The notes: generated by a model not told the origin, from the sequence alone. Shown: positions 17,917 through 28,153, counted from the first letter of the stretch. The stretch is 64,000 bases of DNA from Bacteroidota bacterium (GCA_023416995.1 JAEZGI010000044.1:1-64000), one strand, 5' to 3'. A program made the numbers and translations.

Positions 17917-19353
17917 ATGTCTCAATCAACATATGACGCAGTAGTTGTCGGGTCCGGTCCAAACGGGCTGGCTGCAGCAATACATTTACAACAGGCGGGC
18001 CTGTCGGTGTTGATCCTTGAGGCCAAAGACACACCGGGTGGTGGTATGCGAACCGCGGCGCTCACTTTGCCGGGTTTCAGTCACGATATCTGTTCAGCCG
18101 TTCATCCCATGGCGGCCAACTCGCCTTTTTTCAGGTCGCTACCGCTGGAAGAACATGGGTTGGAATATATATATCCCGAAATCGCAGCAGCGCATCCCTT
18201 TGATGATGGTACTGCTGCGATACTGACTAAATCTATTACTGATACCGGTGCAAGCCTGGGGGAAGATGAAAAGAGTTATCAGCAATTGATGAGGTCTTTG
18301 GTGAACGATTGGCCCGAAATTGAAAATGATGTACTTGCTCCATTTCGTTTTCCGGCAAGTCCCCTTAAAATGGCCGCATTTGGAGCAAGGGCCATACAGC
18401 CTGCAATATTGCTTGCCAAACGTTTCCGTAATGATAAGTCCAGGGCGTTTTTTGCCGGTATGGCGGCACATTCAATTCTTCCGTTAAATCAACTGGCCAC
18501 CTCTGCTATTGGATTAGTAATGTTAATCTCTGCCCATATAAAAGGCTGGCCTGTACCCAGAGGCGGTTCGCAAACGTTGGCAGACGCTCTTGTCCGTTAT
18601 TTTAAAAGTATTGGTGGCGAGATACAAACAGGCGTTCATGTAAAATCGCTTTTGGAGCTGCCACCGGCAAAGGCAGTATTGTTTGACTGTGGCCCAAAGC
18701 AGCTATTGGAAATCGCCGGTAAACAGTTCAGTGCATTGTACAGGGGCCAGTTGCGGCGATACAAATACGGGATGGGCGTATTCAAAGTGGACTGGGCGCT
18801 GAATGCTCCGATACCTTTTACAAATGAACAGTGTCGAAGTGCGGGAACCTTGCATCTCGGGGGTTCTTTTAAAGAATTGGTAGCATCGGAGCAAAGTGCA
18901 TGGTCAGGAAAAGAATCTGAAAACCCGTTCGTGTTGCTTGCACAGCAGAGTGTGGTTGATACATCAAGAGCACCGCAGGGGAAACATACTGCCTGGGCTT
19001 ATTGCCATGTGCCAAATGGATCGTTGAAAGACATGACAGCCATCATCGAACGGCAGGTTGAAAGATTTGCACCGGGCTTTGGTGATACCATCATTGCCCG
19101 TCATACTTATAATACCGCGCAAATGGAAGCTTACAATCCAAACTATATTGGCGGCGACATCAACGGTGGTGAGTTCAATATAGCACAGTTATTCACAAGA
19201 CCTGCTTTGCGGCGTTCGCCCTATAAAACCCCGGCGAAAGGATTGTATATCTGTTCGGCTTCGACCCCTCCGGGTGGAGGGGTTCATGGTATGTGTGGTT
19301 TTCATGCGGCCCGGCAGGTATTGAAAGACCTGAACGTCGCAAATTTCGGTTAA
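17917..19353 (+). CDS. Phytoene-dehydrogenase-like FAD-dependent oxidoreductase
   Basis: The protein has 478 residues from the ATG at 17917, chosen because the FAD-binding Rossmann motif (VVVGSGPNGLAAAIHL) then starts near residue 8. An ATG five codons upstream (17902) is possible. The C-terminal FAD/quinone-contacting part (LYICSASTPPGGGVHGMCG) matches the CrtI/COG1233 group of amine-oxidase-fold flavoproteins. There are no carotenoid genes nearby, so a carotene desaturase role is unlikely. It has no signal peptide and is therefore cytoplasmic or peripheral to the inner membrane. The substrate is unknown. Confidence 0.88.
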   Translation: MSQSTYDAVVVGSGPNGLAAAIHLQQAGLSVLILEAKDTPGGGMRTAALTLPGFSHDICSAVHPMAANSPFFRSLPLEEHGLEYIYPEIAAAHPFDDGTAAILTKSITDTGASLGEDEKSYQQLMRSLVNDWPEIENDVLAPFRFPASPLKMAAFGARAIQPAILLAKRFRNDKSRAFFAGMAAHSILPLNQLATSAIGLVMLISAHIKGWPVPRGGSQTLADALVRYFKSIGGEIQTGVHVKSLLELPPAKAVLFDCGPKQLLEIAGKQFSALYRGQLRRYKYGMGVFKVDWALNAPIPFTNEQCRSAGTLHLGGSFKELVASEQSAWSGKESENPFVLLAQQSVVDTSRAPQGKHTAWAYCHVPNGSLKDMTAIIERQVERFAPGFGDTIIARHTYNTAQMEAYNPNYIGGDINGGEFNIAQLFTRPALRRSPYKTPAKGLYICSASTPPGGGVHGMCGFHAARQVLKDLNVANFG

Positions 19354-19402
19354 ACCAAGCCGTTATACCGATAACACACCGGTTAATCACTGGCAAAATC
19401 AA

Positions 19403-21025
19403 CTATTGAAACCCCGGTATTTGATAACCAACTGTACCATCTACCATCGTTAGAAATACCTTTGTTGCCATCAATTGTGGTGGTGGTATTGTAAAAATAT
19501 CCTGCGACAATACAACCAGGTCAGCGAGTTTACCTTTTTCCAGAGTGCCTTTTTGTTTTTCTGCAAATTCAGCATATGCTGCGGTGCTGGTATATGCTAT
19601 CACAGCTTCTTCGCATGAAAGATTTTCAACCGGCCGTATCATAGCCAGCATGATATTCAGGAACGGGTTCAATGGTCCATCCGAGCCTATAGCTGTTGGA
19701 ATCCCTGCCGCAACCAACGACTTAACAAGATTGAATTTTTTATCAGCATAGTCTTTTAAGAAATGGATGCTGGTGTCCTGTGAAGGATGAACGGGATTCA
19801 CTACTACCACAATACCTTTTGCAACGAGTTCTCTCAGGAGCTTTTTTGATATGCCGTCTCCATGTTCTATTCTTACGCGCATATTTTTTGCAACAGATAA
19901 CGGTAATCCGTTCATCGCCTGCAATAGCACATTTATCATTGAATCTCCTGAAATATGAAACATCGGCTGATCGGACCGTGTTGCTGCGTCCGTAAGCATT
20001 TGTTTCAGTTCAGAAGTTGTGTGATAAGCAATTCCGCTCCAGCCAGGCGGTTCGTTATAACCCGCGGAATAATATGCATGTTTTTCGAGCGGGGTACCTT
20101 CTATCATCCACTTGGTTCCGCTGATGGTCATTAATGGCAGACCAGGCGGAGATTTCGGTTTTTTAACCGGTGGGATCAATAACTTCCCGTTTCTGTCCAT
20201 ATCTGCCCAGGCTATTGCTCTGAACCTGATCGGCAAACCAACTTTTTGCCACATCTCAGCATAGGTGTCCGGTGAAGCAAAAGTGCACATGTTTTGCAGT
20301 GACGTAACGCCATATTGCAAAGCCTCTTCTGCCAGTGTTTTGAGGGACCGTGCAAATGCCTCCTTATCTGTCAGTGTTTCGAGAACGGGTGAAAGATACT
20401 GTGTGTTGTCGTATATTCTACCGTCCAGCTCGTTGTTGGTTGTTACCCTGCCATAAAAGCCCGCTTTTATTTCTGGTGGATCATTCAGCAATTGCAGCGT
20501 CTTCAAAGCTGCACTGTTAAACACGCCGACATGACCCCAATACGACCACAAATGAATTGGATGATCCGGCGCAAGTTCATCAAGGCTGAAGCGATTCAAT
20601 GAAGTATCCATTATTGTTTCTGGCCCCAGGGAAGCGTGGATCCATGTGCCTTTTGGCAGGGTGCGGGCTACCCGGATGATGGAATCTTCCAAAACCGAAC
20701 GCGCCGGGGATCCGGTGCCATCGGGGGAGAAGCTGATATATCTGCCGATATACAGCGGCACGTGATGCATATGCGCATCATTAAACCCCGGTACTACCGT
20801 TTTACCTTCAAGGTTAATGCGTTTTGTTGCGGGACCTGCGAGTGTTAGTATTTCTTTATTTGTACCTGTCGCAGCAATGATATTTTTGGAAACCGCAAGC
20901 GCTTCAACATAAAGTTTTTTCTTATCCGATGTGAAAATTTTTCCATTGTAAAACACAAAGTCCGCCGGTTGTGCCTGGCAGTTATGACCTAAAATGAGGA
21001 GACAAAAAATTGAAAACAGTTTCAT
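19403..21025 (-). CDS. Exported YtcJ-like amidohydrolase
   Basis: The protein has 540 residues from the ATG at 21025, where the signal peptide MKLFSIFCLLILGHNCQAQ starts. A methionine 11 codons upstream is unlikely. The N-terminal FVFYNGKIFTSD strand opens a composite beta-sandwich, and the metal site HMHH is in VVPGFNDAHMHH. Further metal-ligand regions are FHISGDS, RIEHGDG and the catalytic aspartate in IGSDGPLNP. It ends with the ADLVVLSQDIF strand. The YtcJ group hydrolyses amides or related bonds with one or two zinc ions. It converges on the flavoprotein gene and has no operon partner. The substrate is unknown. Confidence 0.9.
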   Translation of the reverse strand: MKLFSIFCLLILGHNCQAQPADFVFYNGKIFTSDKKKLYVEALAVSKNIIAATGTNKEILTLAGPATKRINLEGKTVVPGFNDAHMHHVPLYIGRYISFSPDGTGSPARSVLEDSIIRVARTLPKGTWIHASLGPETIMDTSLNRFSLDELAPDHPIHLWSYWGHVGVFNSAALKTLQLLNDPPEIKAGFYGRVTTNNELDGRIYDNTQYLSPVLETLTDKEAFARSLKTLAEEALQYGVTSLQNMCTFASPDTYAEMWQKVGLPIRFRAIAWADMDRNGKLLIPPVKKPKSPPGLPLMTISGTKWMIEGTPLEKHAYYSAGYNEPPGWSGIAYHTTSELKQMLTDAATRSDQPMFHISGDSMINVLLQAMNGLPLSVAKNMRVRIEHGDGISKKLLRELVAKGIVVVVNPVHPSQDTSIHFLKDYADKKFNLVKSLVAAGIPTAIGSDGPLNPFLNIMLAMIRPVENLSCEEAVIAYTSTAAYAEFAEKQKGTLEKGKLADLVVLSQDIFTIPPPQLMATKVFLTMVDGTVGYQIPGFQ

Positions 21026-21243
21026 GTCAGAAAAATTTATAGTGGGGCTATAGCGCAATAAGAATCCGGAAATATCAGCTTACGGTGGCACACAAGAAAA
21101 TTACGGAAGTAAATTCATAAATAGAAAATCATAAAAAGCCGATTTGATTTCTCAACCGGGCCATGCAGCATTTTCAATTTTTTCTTCTTAGTATTGCTGT
21201 TTGTTACACAACAAAACCGCTTCATTCCTAACAACTGCTGCCA

Positions 21244-21834
21244 TTGACCCAACGCGACCCAAATATCGAAAAGGAGCTGCTGTTACAGGTTTCCCAGGGT
21301 GGGGACCAGGCGTTTTCCCGTTTGTTTCATCAATATCATCACCAGCTTGCAGCATATATTAATCATCTTACAGGATCTGCCGACACCACGGAAGAGGTTG
21401 TACAGGATGTGTTTATGAAAATATGGGTCAACAGAATTGCACTTGCCGAAGTCACTGATTTCCGCGCCTGGCTGTTTGCTATTTCAAAAAATCATGCAAT
21501 CAATTGCCTTAAAAAGATGGCGACCGAACGTTTGCAACAAAAGGAATGGTCCCGGTTGCAGGCGATAACAGGCGAAGGGGATAGCACGGGCAATGAATAC
21601 CAGCATTTACTTATAGAAAAGGCGATTCAGCAGTTACCACCGCAACAAAAAAAGGTTTTTGTGCTGAGTAAAATCAACAGGCTCAAGTACGAAGAAATTG
21701 CAACCAGGCTGAATCTTTCAAGAGAAACTGTGAAATCATATATCGCTTTGGCAAAAACATCCATCAATAAGTTTGTCAGCAGCAACTCCCCGTTTTTCAT
21801 CACCTTGTACGTCATTACAAAAATTATTTTTTAA
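21244..21834 (+). CDS. ECF-type RNA polymerase sigma factor (FecI-like)
   Basis: The protein has 196 residues, starting at TTG (21244) because no ATG lies in the first part of the frame. Region 2 (about 20-90) includes TTEEVVQDVFMKIW, and region 4 (about 125-180) includes LPPQQKKVFVLSKI and LSRETVKSYIALA. The anti-sigma gene follows 70 bases downstream and a SusC with an STN domain after that. This is the standard trans-envelope signalling set in Bacteroidota: ligand at SusC, then FecR, then FecI, which activates the susCD promoter. Confidence 0.93.
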   Translation: MTQRDPNIEKELLLQVSQGGDQAFSRLFHQYHHQLAAYINHLTGSADTTEEVVQDVFMKIWVNRIALAEVTDFRAWLFAISKNHAINCLKKMATERLQQKEWSRLQAITGEGDSTGNEYQHLLIEKAIQQLPPQQKKVFVLSKINRLKYEEIATRLNLSRETVKSYIALAKTSINKFVSSNSPFFITLYVITKIIF

Positions 21835-21904
21835 TTTTTTTCCAATTCATTACCCCCTTTTTGCAGGTGACTGTGTCTTATAGCTGTAACGACGCTTTGA
21901 CCGC

Positions 21905-23128
21905 ATGAATCAGACTAACCGTTTTCAATATCTTCTCGGCTGTATAAAGGCAGGCACTGCCACGGAAGCAGAAACACAAGAATTTCTTGGGCTGCTTGAG
22001 CGTTCCGAAACAGACGAAACTTTGCGGGCCATATGGGAGGGGCTATCCGAAAAAACAGGTCCGCTTACCAAAGTCTCCCAACAACAGATCTTGCAGAATA
22101 TCATGGCTGCTGAAAAGGATAATACATCTTCATCCGGTTCAGTACACCAATCCATTCCCTTAAACAATCACTCCGGGACCAGAAAGCTGAAATATGCACT
22201 TGCCATTGCAGCCTCTTTCTTACTGGTATTATTTGCAGGCAACTATTTTCTATCTCCGAACAAACAACGTGCGGTAACCGGCAATTTATCCGTCGATACC
22301 TATCAACATCACCCTGATGAGATAGTGCCAGGCAGCAATCGCGCAGAATTAGTGCTCGCAGATGGGTCCACAGTGAACCTTGACAGCGTACAGAATGGTA
22401 ACATCGCTATCCAGGGCGATGTGGATGTCAGAAACGTTAATGGACAAATCCTGTACATTCCTGTTGGTAAGCAACAAATCCCGGCCACGGCCTCCTTCAA
22501 TACATTACGCACACCCAAAGGCGGCAGCTACCAGTTAACGCTGGCCGATGGTACTAAACTCTGGCTGAACGCCGCTTCTACACTTCGATATCCTGTGGCA
22601 TTTAACGAAAAAGAACGCATTGTTGAGTTAAAGGGTGAAGCATACTTTGAAGTTGCTAAAGATGTTTCAAGGCCCTTCCGTGTGCAGGTGAATGATATGA
22701 CGGTGGAGGTAAAAGGAACGCACTTTAATATAATGGCTTATGATAACGAAGCCGCCGTTAAAACCACATTGATTGAAGGATCGGTGGCCATCAGGGGTGA
22801 GGGATACAATACGCTACTTCGGCCAGGTCAGGAGGCAAAACTTACTCCGGATAATAAGCTGCAGGTATTTGACGGCGTTAATGTGGAACAGGTGATGGCC
22901 TGGAAAAACGGATACTTTCATTTTGATCGTGCAGGTCTTGAAGTGCTTATGCGCCAGATTGAAAGATGGTACGATGTGAACGTTGTGTACGAGGGAACCA
23001 TCCAGCAAAGATCCTTTGGTGGAAAAATTTCGCGCAGCAGCAATATTAATGATGTCCTTAAAATTCTTGAATTAAGTAAGGTTACATTCCGGATAGAAAA
23101 CAAAACCATTATTGTAAGTAATAAATAG
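21905..23128 (+). CDS. FecR-family anti-sigma factor
   Basis: The protein has 407 residues. A cytoplasmic N-terminal region (1-95) is expected to bind the sigma factor. One membrane helix follows (about 97-115, ALAIAASFLLVLFAGNYFL). The periplasmic FecR domain contains LRTPKGGSYQLTLADGTKLWLNAAS and FEVAKDVSRPFRVQV. A C-terminal STN-like or DUF4974-like domain includes FDRAGLEVLMRQIERWYDV. It is paired with the FecI-like sigma factor upstream and the STN-bearing SusC downstream, whose N-terminal domain should contact this C-terminal domain. Confidence 0.94.
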   Translation: MNQTNRFQYLLGCIKAGTATEAETQEFLGLLERSETDETLRAIWEGLSEKTGPLTKVSQQQILQNIMAAEKDNTSSSGSVHQSIPLNNHSGTRKLKYALAIAASFLLVLFAGNYFLSPNKQRAVTGNLSVDTYQHHPDEIVPGSNRAELVLADGSTVNLDSVQNGNIAIQGDVDVRNVNGQILYIPVGKQQIPATASFNTLRTPKGGSYQLTLADGTKLWLNAASTLRYPVAFNEKERIVELKGEAYFEVAKDVSRPFRVQVNDMTVEVKGTHFNIMAYDNEAAVKTTLIEGSVAIRGEGYNTLLRPGQEAKLTPDNKLQVFDGVNVEQVMAWKNGYFHFDRAGLEVLMRQIERWYDVNVVYEGTIQQRSFGGKISRSSNINDVLKILELSKVTFRIENKTIIVSNK

Positions 23129-23131
23129 AAT

Positions 23132-23180
23132 CCGTACACAAAAAAGCCGGCGTGTTGCGAGCACGTCCGGCCTTGTACGG
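23132..23180 (+). promoter_or_regulatory. Long hairpin between fecR-like and susC-like genes
   Basis: CCGTACA (23132-23138) pairs with TGTACGG (23174-23180), enclosing a second stem GCCGG...GTG (23146-23154) with CAC...CCGGC (23162-23171). It begins a few bases after the FecR stop. There is no T-run directly after it, so it could be a processing site or attenuator rather than a simple terminator. Confidence 0.5.
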
Positions 23181-23207
23181 GTTCTTAACAATTGTTGTGA
23201 AACACAT

Positions 23208-23227
23208 ACTTCCGGCAAACCGGAAGT
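23208..23227 (+). promoter_or_regulatory. Perfect short hairpin before SusC
   Basis: ACTTCCGG (23208-23215), the loop CAAA and CCGGAAGT (23220-23227) form an eight-base-pair stem with a four-base loop. It ends about 30 bases before the preferred SusC start at 23259 and could affect translation or mRNA stability. Confidence 0.45.
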
Positions 23228-23258
23228 GTTATTGTCAAAATTAAACCCAAGTAAAGGT

Positions 23259-26200
23259 ATGCGATTGAATCTTATTCGCAAACGGCTATGCTATCCCTGT
23301 GGCCGTGCGAACAAAACACTGCTTGTTATGAAGCTAACGGCCATGATTATGCTGGTAACCTGTTTACAGGTTAGTGCAACAGGATCATCCCAGGAGATTT
23401 CGCTTTCGGTTCGCAACGCGTCGCTCACACGCGTTTTTGATCTTATCGAAAAGCAAACAGACTATGTTTTCTTTTTTGATTACTCATTGCTTGAAAAAAG
23501 CAAGAAAATCACTTTTAAGGCCACACGGACGCAGCTCCGCGAGGTACTTGATGCCTGTTTTCGTGATCAGCCACTAGGATACGATATTGTTGATAAAACC
23601 ATTGTAATAAAAGAACGGGTCACCCGGGCGCAAACTGTTGCTCCTGAGCCCGAATTCGCGACTTATCGTGGTAAGGTGTTAAGTGAAGATGGAGAACCAT
23701 TGTCAGGCGCTTCCGTAATTGTCAAAGGAACGGATAAAGGAACCCAAACTGATGCGGGTGGCAACTTCACTATCGACGCCAATCCCAATGATGTGTTAGT
23801 AGCATCATTTATCAGTCACCTGCCTAAAGAAATTAAGCTGGGTTCAGATAACAGTTCACCGGTTGTGATTCGCCTCACCCGCGAAACGGAGAGTAGCAGC
23901 GAGGTTGTGGTGATCGCTTATGGACAGGTACGGAAAAAGGATCTTACCGGTTCTGTTTCACAGGTCAAATCAAAAGATATTACAGCTTATCCTTCCACCA
24001 ACATTGTGCAGGCGTTAAACGGAAGAGCGACCGGTGTGCAGGTTTTACAAAACAATGGCACGCCGGGAAGTCCGGTCAGCGTACGTATTCGTGGGGTAAA
24101 CTCTATACTTGGTGGTAATGAACCTCTTTATGTGGTTGACGGTTTCCCCTACAGTGGTAATCCAACCTTTCTTCAGAATGCAGATATAGAATCTGTAGAA
24201 ATACTTAAAGACGCTTCATCAATCTCAATGTACGGATCGAGAGGTGCCAATGGTGTTGTGATGATTACGACAAGAACCGGGAAAAAAGGCGATCGTTCAA
24301 ATGTTAGTTTCGAAACTGGTTATTCTATCCAGTCTGTTACAAAAAAGATGAAACTGCTTACGCCGATCCAATATGCAGAATTGTATAATGAACAGGCGAA
24401 AAATGATAGACTTACGCCATACTTCACACCAGAAAAACTGGACTCAATACGTAGTGGTCCGGCTACTGACTGGCAGGACCTTGTGCTGAGAAACGCACCT
24501 ATGTCTAATACAAGTCTCACGGTTAGTGGTGGCAATGAAAAAACGCGCTTCGCGATCTCTGCAGGTGCATTCCTCCAGGATGGGATCGTTCGGAACACCG
24601 ATTTCAAAAGATTCTCATTACGTGGAAACGTCAATCATGATATCAGCAAGATTTTCAATGTTGCATTTAATACAACGCTGACCCGTATTACAAGACAACT
24701 GCAGGGTTCTCAACTTGGAAACCGCGGCAGTGATGTGTTTGCAGCCATGCTTATGGCACCGCCTACGCTTTCTCCATACCTTGAAGATGGTTCGTATCGT
24801 CGTTTGAACACTGCTTACCCGTTTATTTCAAATGCTATTATCAACCCGCTGGTAAACATCAATGAAGTTGATGACAGGATAAAAGCTGACAGGGTGCTTT
24901 CGAATCTTGGATTTACGTTGAAACCGCTGGATGGATTAGCTATACGTATTTCCGGGGGCATAGAAAGCTCTAACGACAGGACAGATACCTATAGAAGTAT
25001 TGAACCATCAACTAACTCAGTGGGGGTTGCTTATATAGGAACCTCTCAGTTGACGAACCTGTTGAATGAGAATATTGCTACTTACAATAAGGTATTTAAT
25101 GAAAAGCACAGTCTTGGCGTAACTGCTGGTTTTGCTTACCAGGAGTCAACTTCCACTGCAGTAAGCGCCAGCGGCACAGGTTTTCTGAGTGACGTGACCG
25201 GTACAGGTAACATCGGTTCCGCTACCACACCGGGTATACCTGGCTCAGGTTATAGTAAAGATGCACTGGCATCCATCATTTCACGTATCAATTATGGTTT
25301 TGATGACAAATACCTGTTCACTGTCAGCTTCCGGAGAGATGGCTCTTCACGCTATTCCGCAGGAAACAAATGGGAGAACTTTCCTTCTGCAGCAGTGGCA
25401 TGGCGCGCATCCAAAGAAAACTTCCTCGTTAATTCAAGAACTATTTCCGATCTGAAGCTGAGGGCCAGTTATGGTAAAACCGGTAGCAACTCGCTAAGCC
25501 CATACCAGACACTCAACCAGCTTACCAGTTTTAATACCATATTCGGAGATGCATTGACCATTGCTTACGCGCCCGGAAGTACGCTTCCCGGAAATCTGAA
25601 ATGGGAAACAACAAATCAATTGGATATTGGTGTAGATGTGGGATTGTTTAACGACCGTCTTCGTTTTACAGCAGACTACTATATCAAAAAAACCAGCAAT
25701 CTCCTGAACCGCGTACAATTACCGACATCAACAGGTTATACCACAACTGTTCAGAATGTTGGTGAGATTGAAAACAAAGGATTTGAATTCGGGCTGGAAA
25801 CTGATGTGTACAGAAGTAAAGATCTTAGCTGGAACATCGGTGCCAATATTTCTTTCAACAGAAATAAAGTGCTCAAGTTGTATAACAACCAGGATATTTT
25901 CGGAGAAGCCATTTATACGGGATCATTAACGGATTATGTAAACCTGTTGCGTCCGGGTCAACCAATCGGTATTTTTCATGGTTATGTAGAAACGGGATAT
26001 ACTGCAAACGGTAACATACAATATCTGGATAAAAACGGAGATGGAGCATTGACTGTATTGGATAAAGATTATATAGGTGATCCAAACCCTGATTTTATCT
26101 ATGGTTTCAACTCTGTTACCCGGTACAAAGGATTCGAGTTTACTTTATTTATCCAGGGTTCTCAGGGTAATAATATATTCAACCTGAACCAGGCTTCCAC

Positions 26201-26585
26201 ACTGGATCTGGGTATGGGCCTTAACCAGCCACAGGATATTTTTGACAACCATTGGACCTCAACAAAAACTGATGCAAAGTATCCGAGGATTTCAAATGCC
26301 CTAAATGGTAATATCAGTACAAGATTTGTTGAAGACGGGTCCTACCTGCGTTTCAAAAACATACAGCTTGCCTACAATCTGCCTGCGGCTAAATGGAACC
26401 TCAATTGGTTAAAATCTGCCCAATTGTATGTAAGCGGACAAAACCTGATCACTATCACAGGCTACTCATGGTACGATCCTGAAGTTAATGCGTATGGCTC
26501 GGCAAATTCAATCAGGCAGGGTATTGACTATTCTGTTTACCCAAACAGTAAGGCAGTGACATTTGGAATCCGTTGCGGATTCTGA
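23259..26585 (+). CDS. SusC/RagA-family transporter with STN signalling domain
   Basis: The protein has 1108 residues from the ATG at 23259. The open frame from 23226 overlaps the hairpin, so the later start is preferred. An extended, basic N-terminus precedes the signal segment (MKLTAMIMLVTCLQVSATG), as is common in SusC proteins tied to FecI/FecR. An STN domain follows (ISLSVRNASLTRVFDLIEKQ, FFFDYSLLEKSKK), then a carboxypeptidase-regulatory-like domain, the plug with SVEILKDASSISMYGSRGAN, and a barrel ending in VTFGIRCGF. The STN domain is expected to contact FecR. SusD follows by 24 bases. The ligand is unknown, as no glycosidase is linked. Confidence 0.95.
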   Translation: MRLNLIRKRLCYPCGRANKTLLVMKLTAMIMLVTCLQVSATGSSQEISLSVRNASLTRVFDLIEKQTDYVFFFDYSLLEKSKKITFKATRTQLREVLDACFRDQPLGYDIVDKTIVIKERVTRAQTVAPEPEFATYRGKVLSEDGEPLSGASVIVKGTDKGTQTDAGGNFTIDANPNDVLVASFISHLPKEIKLGSDNSSPVVIRLTRETESSSEVVVIAYGQVRKKDLTGSVSQVKSKDITAYPSTNIVQALNGRATGVQVLQNNGTPGSPVSVRIRGVNSILGGNEPLYVVDGFPYSGNPTFLQNADIESVEILKDASSISMYGSRGANGVVMITTRTGKKGDRSNVSFETGYSIQSVTKKMKLLTPIQYAELYNEQAKNDRLTPYFTPEKLDSIRSGPATDWQDLVLRNAPMSNTSLTVSGGNEKTRFAISAGAFLQDGIVRNTDFKRFSLRGNVNHDISKIFNVAFNTTLTRITRQLQGSQLGNRGSDVFAAMLMAPPTLSPYLEDGSYRRLNTAYPFISNAIINPLVNINEVDDRIKADRVLSNLGFTLKPLDGLAIRISGGIESSNDRTDTYRSIEPSTNSVGVAYIGTSQLTNLLNENIATYNKVFNEKHSLGVTAGFAYQESTSTAVSASGTGFLSDVTGTGNIGSATTPGIPGSGYSKDALASIISRINYGFDDKYLFTVSFRRDGSSRYSAGNKWENFPSAAVAWRASKENFLVNSRTISDLKLRASYGKTGSNSLSPYQTLNQLTSFNTIFGDALTIAYAPGSTLPGNLKWETTNQLDIGVDVGLFNDRLRFTADYYIKKTSNLLNRVQLPTSTGYTTTVQNVGEIENKGFEFGLETDVYRSKDLSWNIGANISFNRNKVLKLYNNQDIFGEAIYTGSLTDYVNLLRPGQPIGIFHGYVETGYTANGNIQYLDKNGDGALTVLDKDYIGDPNPDFIYGFNSVTRYKGFEFTLFIQGSQGNNIFNLNQASTLDLGMGLNQPQDIFDNHWTSTKTDAKYPRISNALNGNISTRFVEDGSYLRFKNIQLAYNLPAAKWNLNWLKSAQLYVSGQNLITITGYSWYDPEVNAYGSANSIRQGIDYSVYPNSKAVTFGIRCGF

Positions 26586-26609
26586 TTTTAAACTCTTTAA
26601 TCGCTTAGT

Positions 26610-28058
26610 ATGAAATTTATTTGCTTAATTATATTAGCCGCGATCGTTTTCACTTCCTGTAAAAAACAATTGGAAGAAAAACCAAAATCAATCGCTGCAG
26701 AAGTTTTTTATAACACCAATGCGGAAGTGGAATCGGGTTTAAATTCTATTTATGAACCGATTCGTGGCGTTGGCAACATAGGGGCATTATACCCGGCCCA
26801 ATTGGAAATTTATACTGAATATTTTTACGGCAGGGGTAGTCATGCGCCTTTGAATACCTATACAGGGCTTGATAATCCAAACATTGCTCGTATCGCCGGT
26901 TTCTGGACTACTTTTTATCGTGCGATCAGGAACGCAAACATTGTGATTTCACGTCTGCCAGAGGCGGCCGCGGTAACACCTGATGCACAGAAACGTTATA
27001 TGGCAGAAGCAAAATATTTGCGCGCTCTTTGGTATTTCCACCTGGTAAGAAGCTGGGCGGGGGTGCCATTACGCACCGAACTGAAATTTGATTCAATCAA
27101 TGTAAAACGCAGTACTCAACAGCAGGTATACGATTTCATTGTATCTGACTTAACAGTAGCAGTTGCTGATTTACCGGAAACACCCAGGTTGATTGGAGCC
27201 CCATCAAAATGGTCAGCGAAAACCTTGCTGACTGATGTTTATATGCATCTTGATAAATACCAGGAAGCAAAACAGGAAGCTCAGGACGTAATCGCGTCGA
27301 ACAGGTTCAGTCTTGTAGCTGTTGCCACTGCTGACGATTTTGAAAAAGTTTTCGGCCCTGAAGTAAACAACTCCACCGAGGAGATCTTTTATATCAAATA
27401 TTCAAACAAGATCAGCGGGCAGGGAAACCAGTATCCTGGTTATACGCATTATCCCAATTCAGGTTATTACCCGCCCGGTGGTTTTTATACCCTTTACAGT
27501 GATTCAGAAAATAATAAGTTCTTAAAAAACTGGGATAAAAATGATCTGCGTTATGCGTTCAATTGGTACACGCAGACATTTGGACTTGGACCTACTACCA
27601 TTCTGAACAAAAAGTTCAGCGATAAGACCGCGACCATGGCCGCTGGTAATGATTTCCCTTTGTACCGTTATGCTGACCTGCTGTTATTTTACGCAGAATG
27701 TGATGCAAGAGTAGCGGGAAATGTAACAACCGATGCACTTGAAAAACTGAACATGGTGCGTCGCCGGGCATATGGTAAACCGCCTGCTACTCCAGATCTG
27801 GCATTCGATCTTCCGATAACCGATTTTGCAAACCTCGATGCATTTATAGCACGTTTGGTTACTGAGCGCGCTTATGAAAATATGAACGAAGCAAAACACT
27901 GGTTTGATTTGAAAAGACTTGGTATCGTTAAACAAACCATCCTTCAGCAAAAAGGAATTACAGTAGAGGATAAACATTTGCTGTGGCCCATTCCGACAGA
28001 TGAATATAACTATAACCTGGCGATCAATCCTGCTACGGATCAGAACCCGGGTTACTAA
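26610..28058 (+). CDS. SusD/RagB-family surface lipoprotein
   Basis: The protein has 482 residues and a lipobox FTSC at the end of the signal peptide. The family hallmark appears as AEAKYLRALWYFHLVRSWAGVP, and the C-terminal helix as RAYENMNEAKHWFDLKRLGI. It is the partner of the STN-type SusC upstream. A strong terminator at 28083-28118 ends this transcription unit before the FAD oxidoreductase gene. Confidence 0.95.
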   Translation: MKFICLIILAAIVFTSCKKQLEEKPKSIAAEVFYNTNAEVESGLNSIYEPIRGVGNIGALYPAQLEIYTEYFYGRGSHAPLNTYTGLDNPNIARIAGFWTTFYRAIRNANIVISRLPEAAAVTPDAQKRYMAEAKYLRALWYFHLVRSWAGVPLRTELKFDSINVKRSTQQQVYDFIVSDLTVAVADLPETPRLIGAPSKWSAKTLLTDVYMHLDKYQEAKQEAQDVIASNRFSLVAVATADDFEKVFGPEVNNSTEEIFYIKYSNKISGQGNQYPGYTHYPNSGYYPPGGFYTLYSDSENNKFLKNWDKNDLRYAFNWYTQTFGLGPTTILNKKFSDKTATMAAGNDFPLYRYADLLLFYAECDARVAGNVTTDALEKLNMVRRRAYGKPPATPDLAFDLPITDFANLDAFIARLVTERAYENMNEAKHWFDLKRLGIVKQTILQQKGITVEDKHLLWPIPTDEYNYNLAINPATDQNPGY

Positions 28059-28082
28059 TACATCGCCTATTACATTTTGTTT

Positions 28083-28118
28083 ATAACCAGGCAGGTCGTT
28101 CGGGAACGGCCTGGTTAT
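28083..28118 (+). terminator. Rho-independent terminator after SusD
   Basis: ATAACCAGGC (28083-28092) pairs perfectly with GCCTGGTTAT (28109-28118), followed by CATCTTTTC. It separates the FecI/FecR-SusCD unit from the oxidoreductase gene, unless read-through occurs. Confidence 0.75.
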
Positions 28119-28153
28119 CATCTTTTCAATTTTAATTTTTTCAATTTCGACTC

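Noticed and set aside
17902..19353. Carotenoid desaturase (CrtI) assignment
   Set aside because: The fold matches, but no other carotenoid gene is near, so the specific function is not supported.
21495..21508. TGCAATCAATTGCC, similar to the LacI operator
   Set aside because: It lies inside the sigma-factor coding sequence with a different centre, so it is probably chance.
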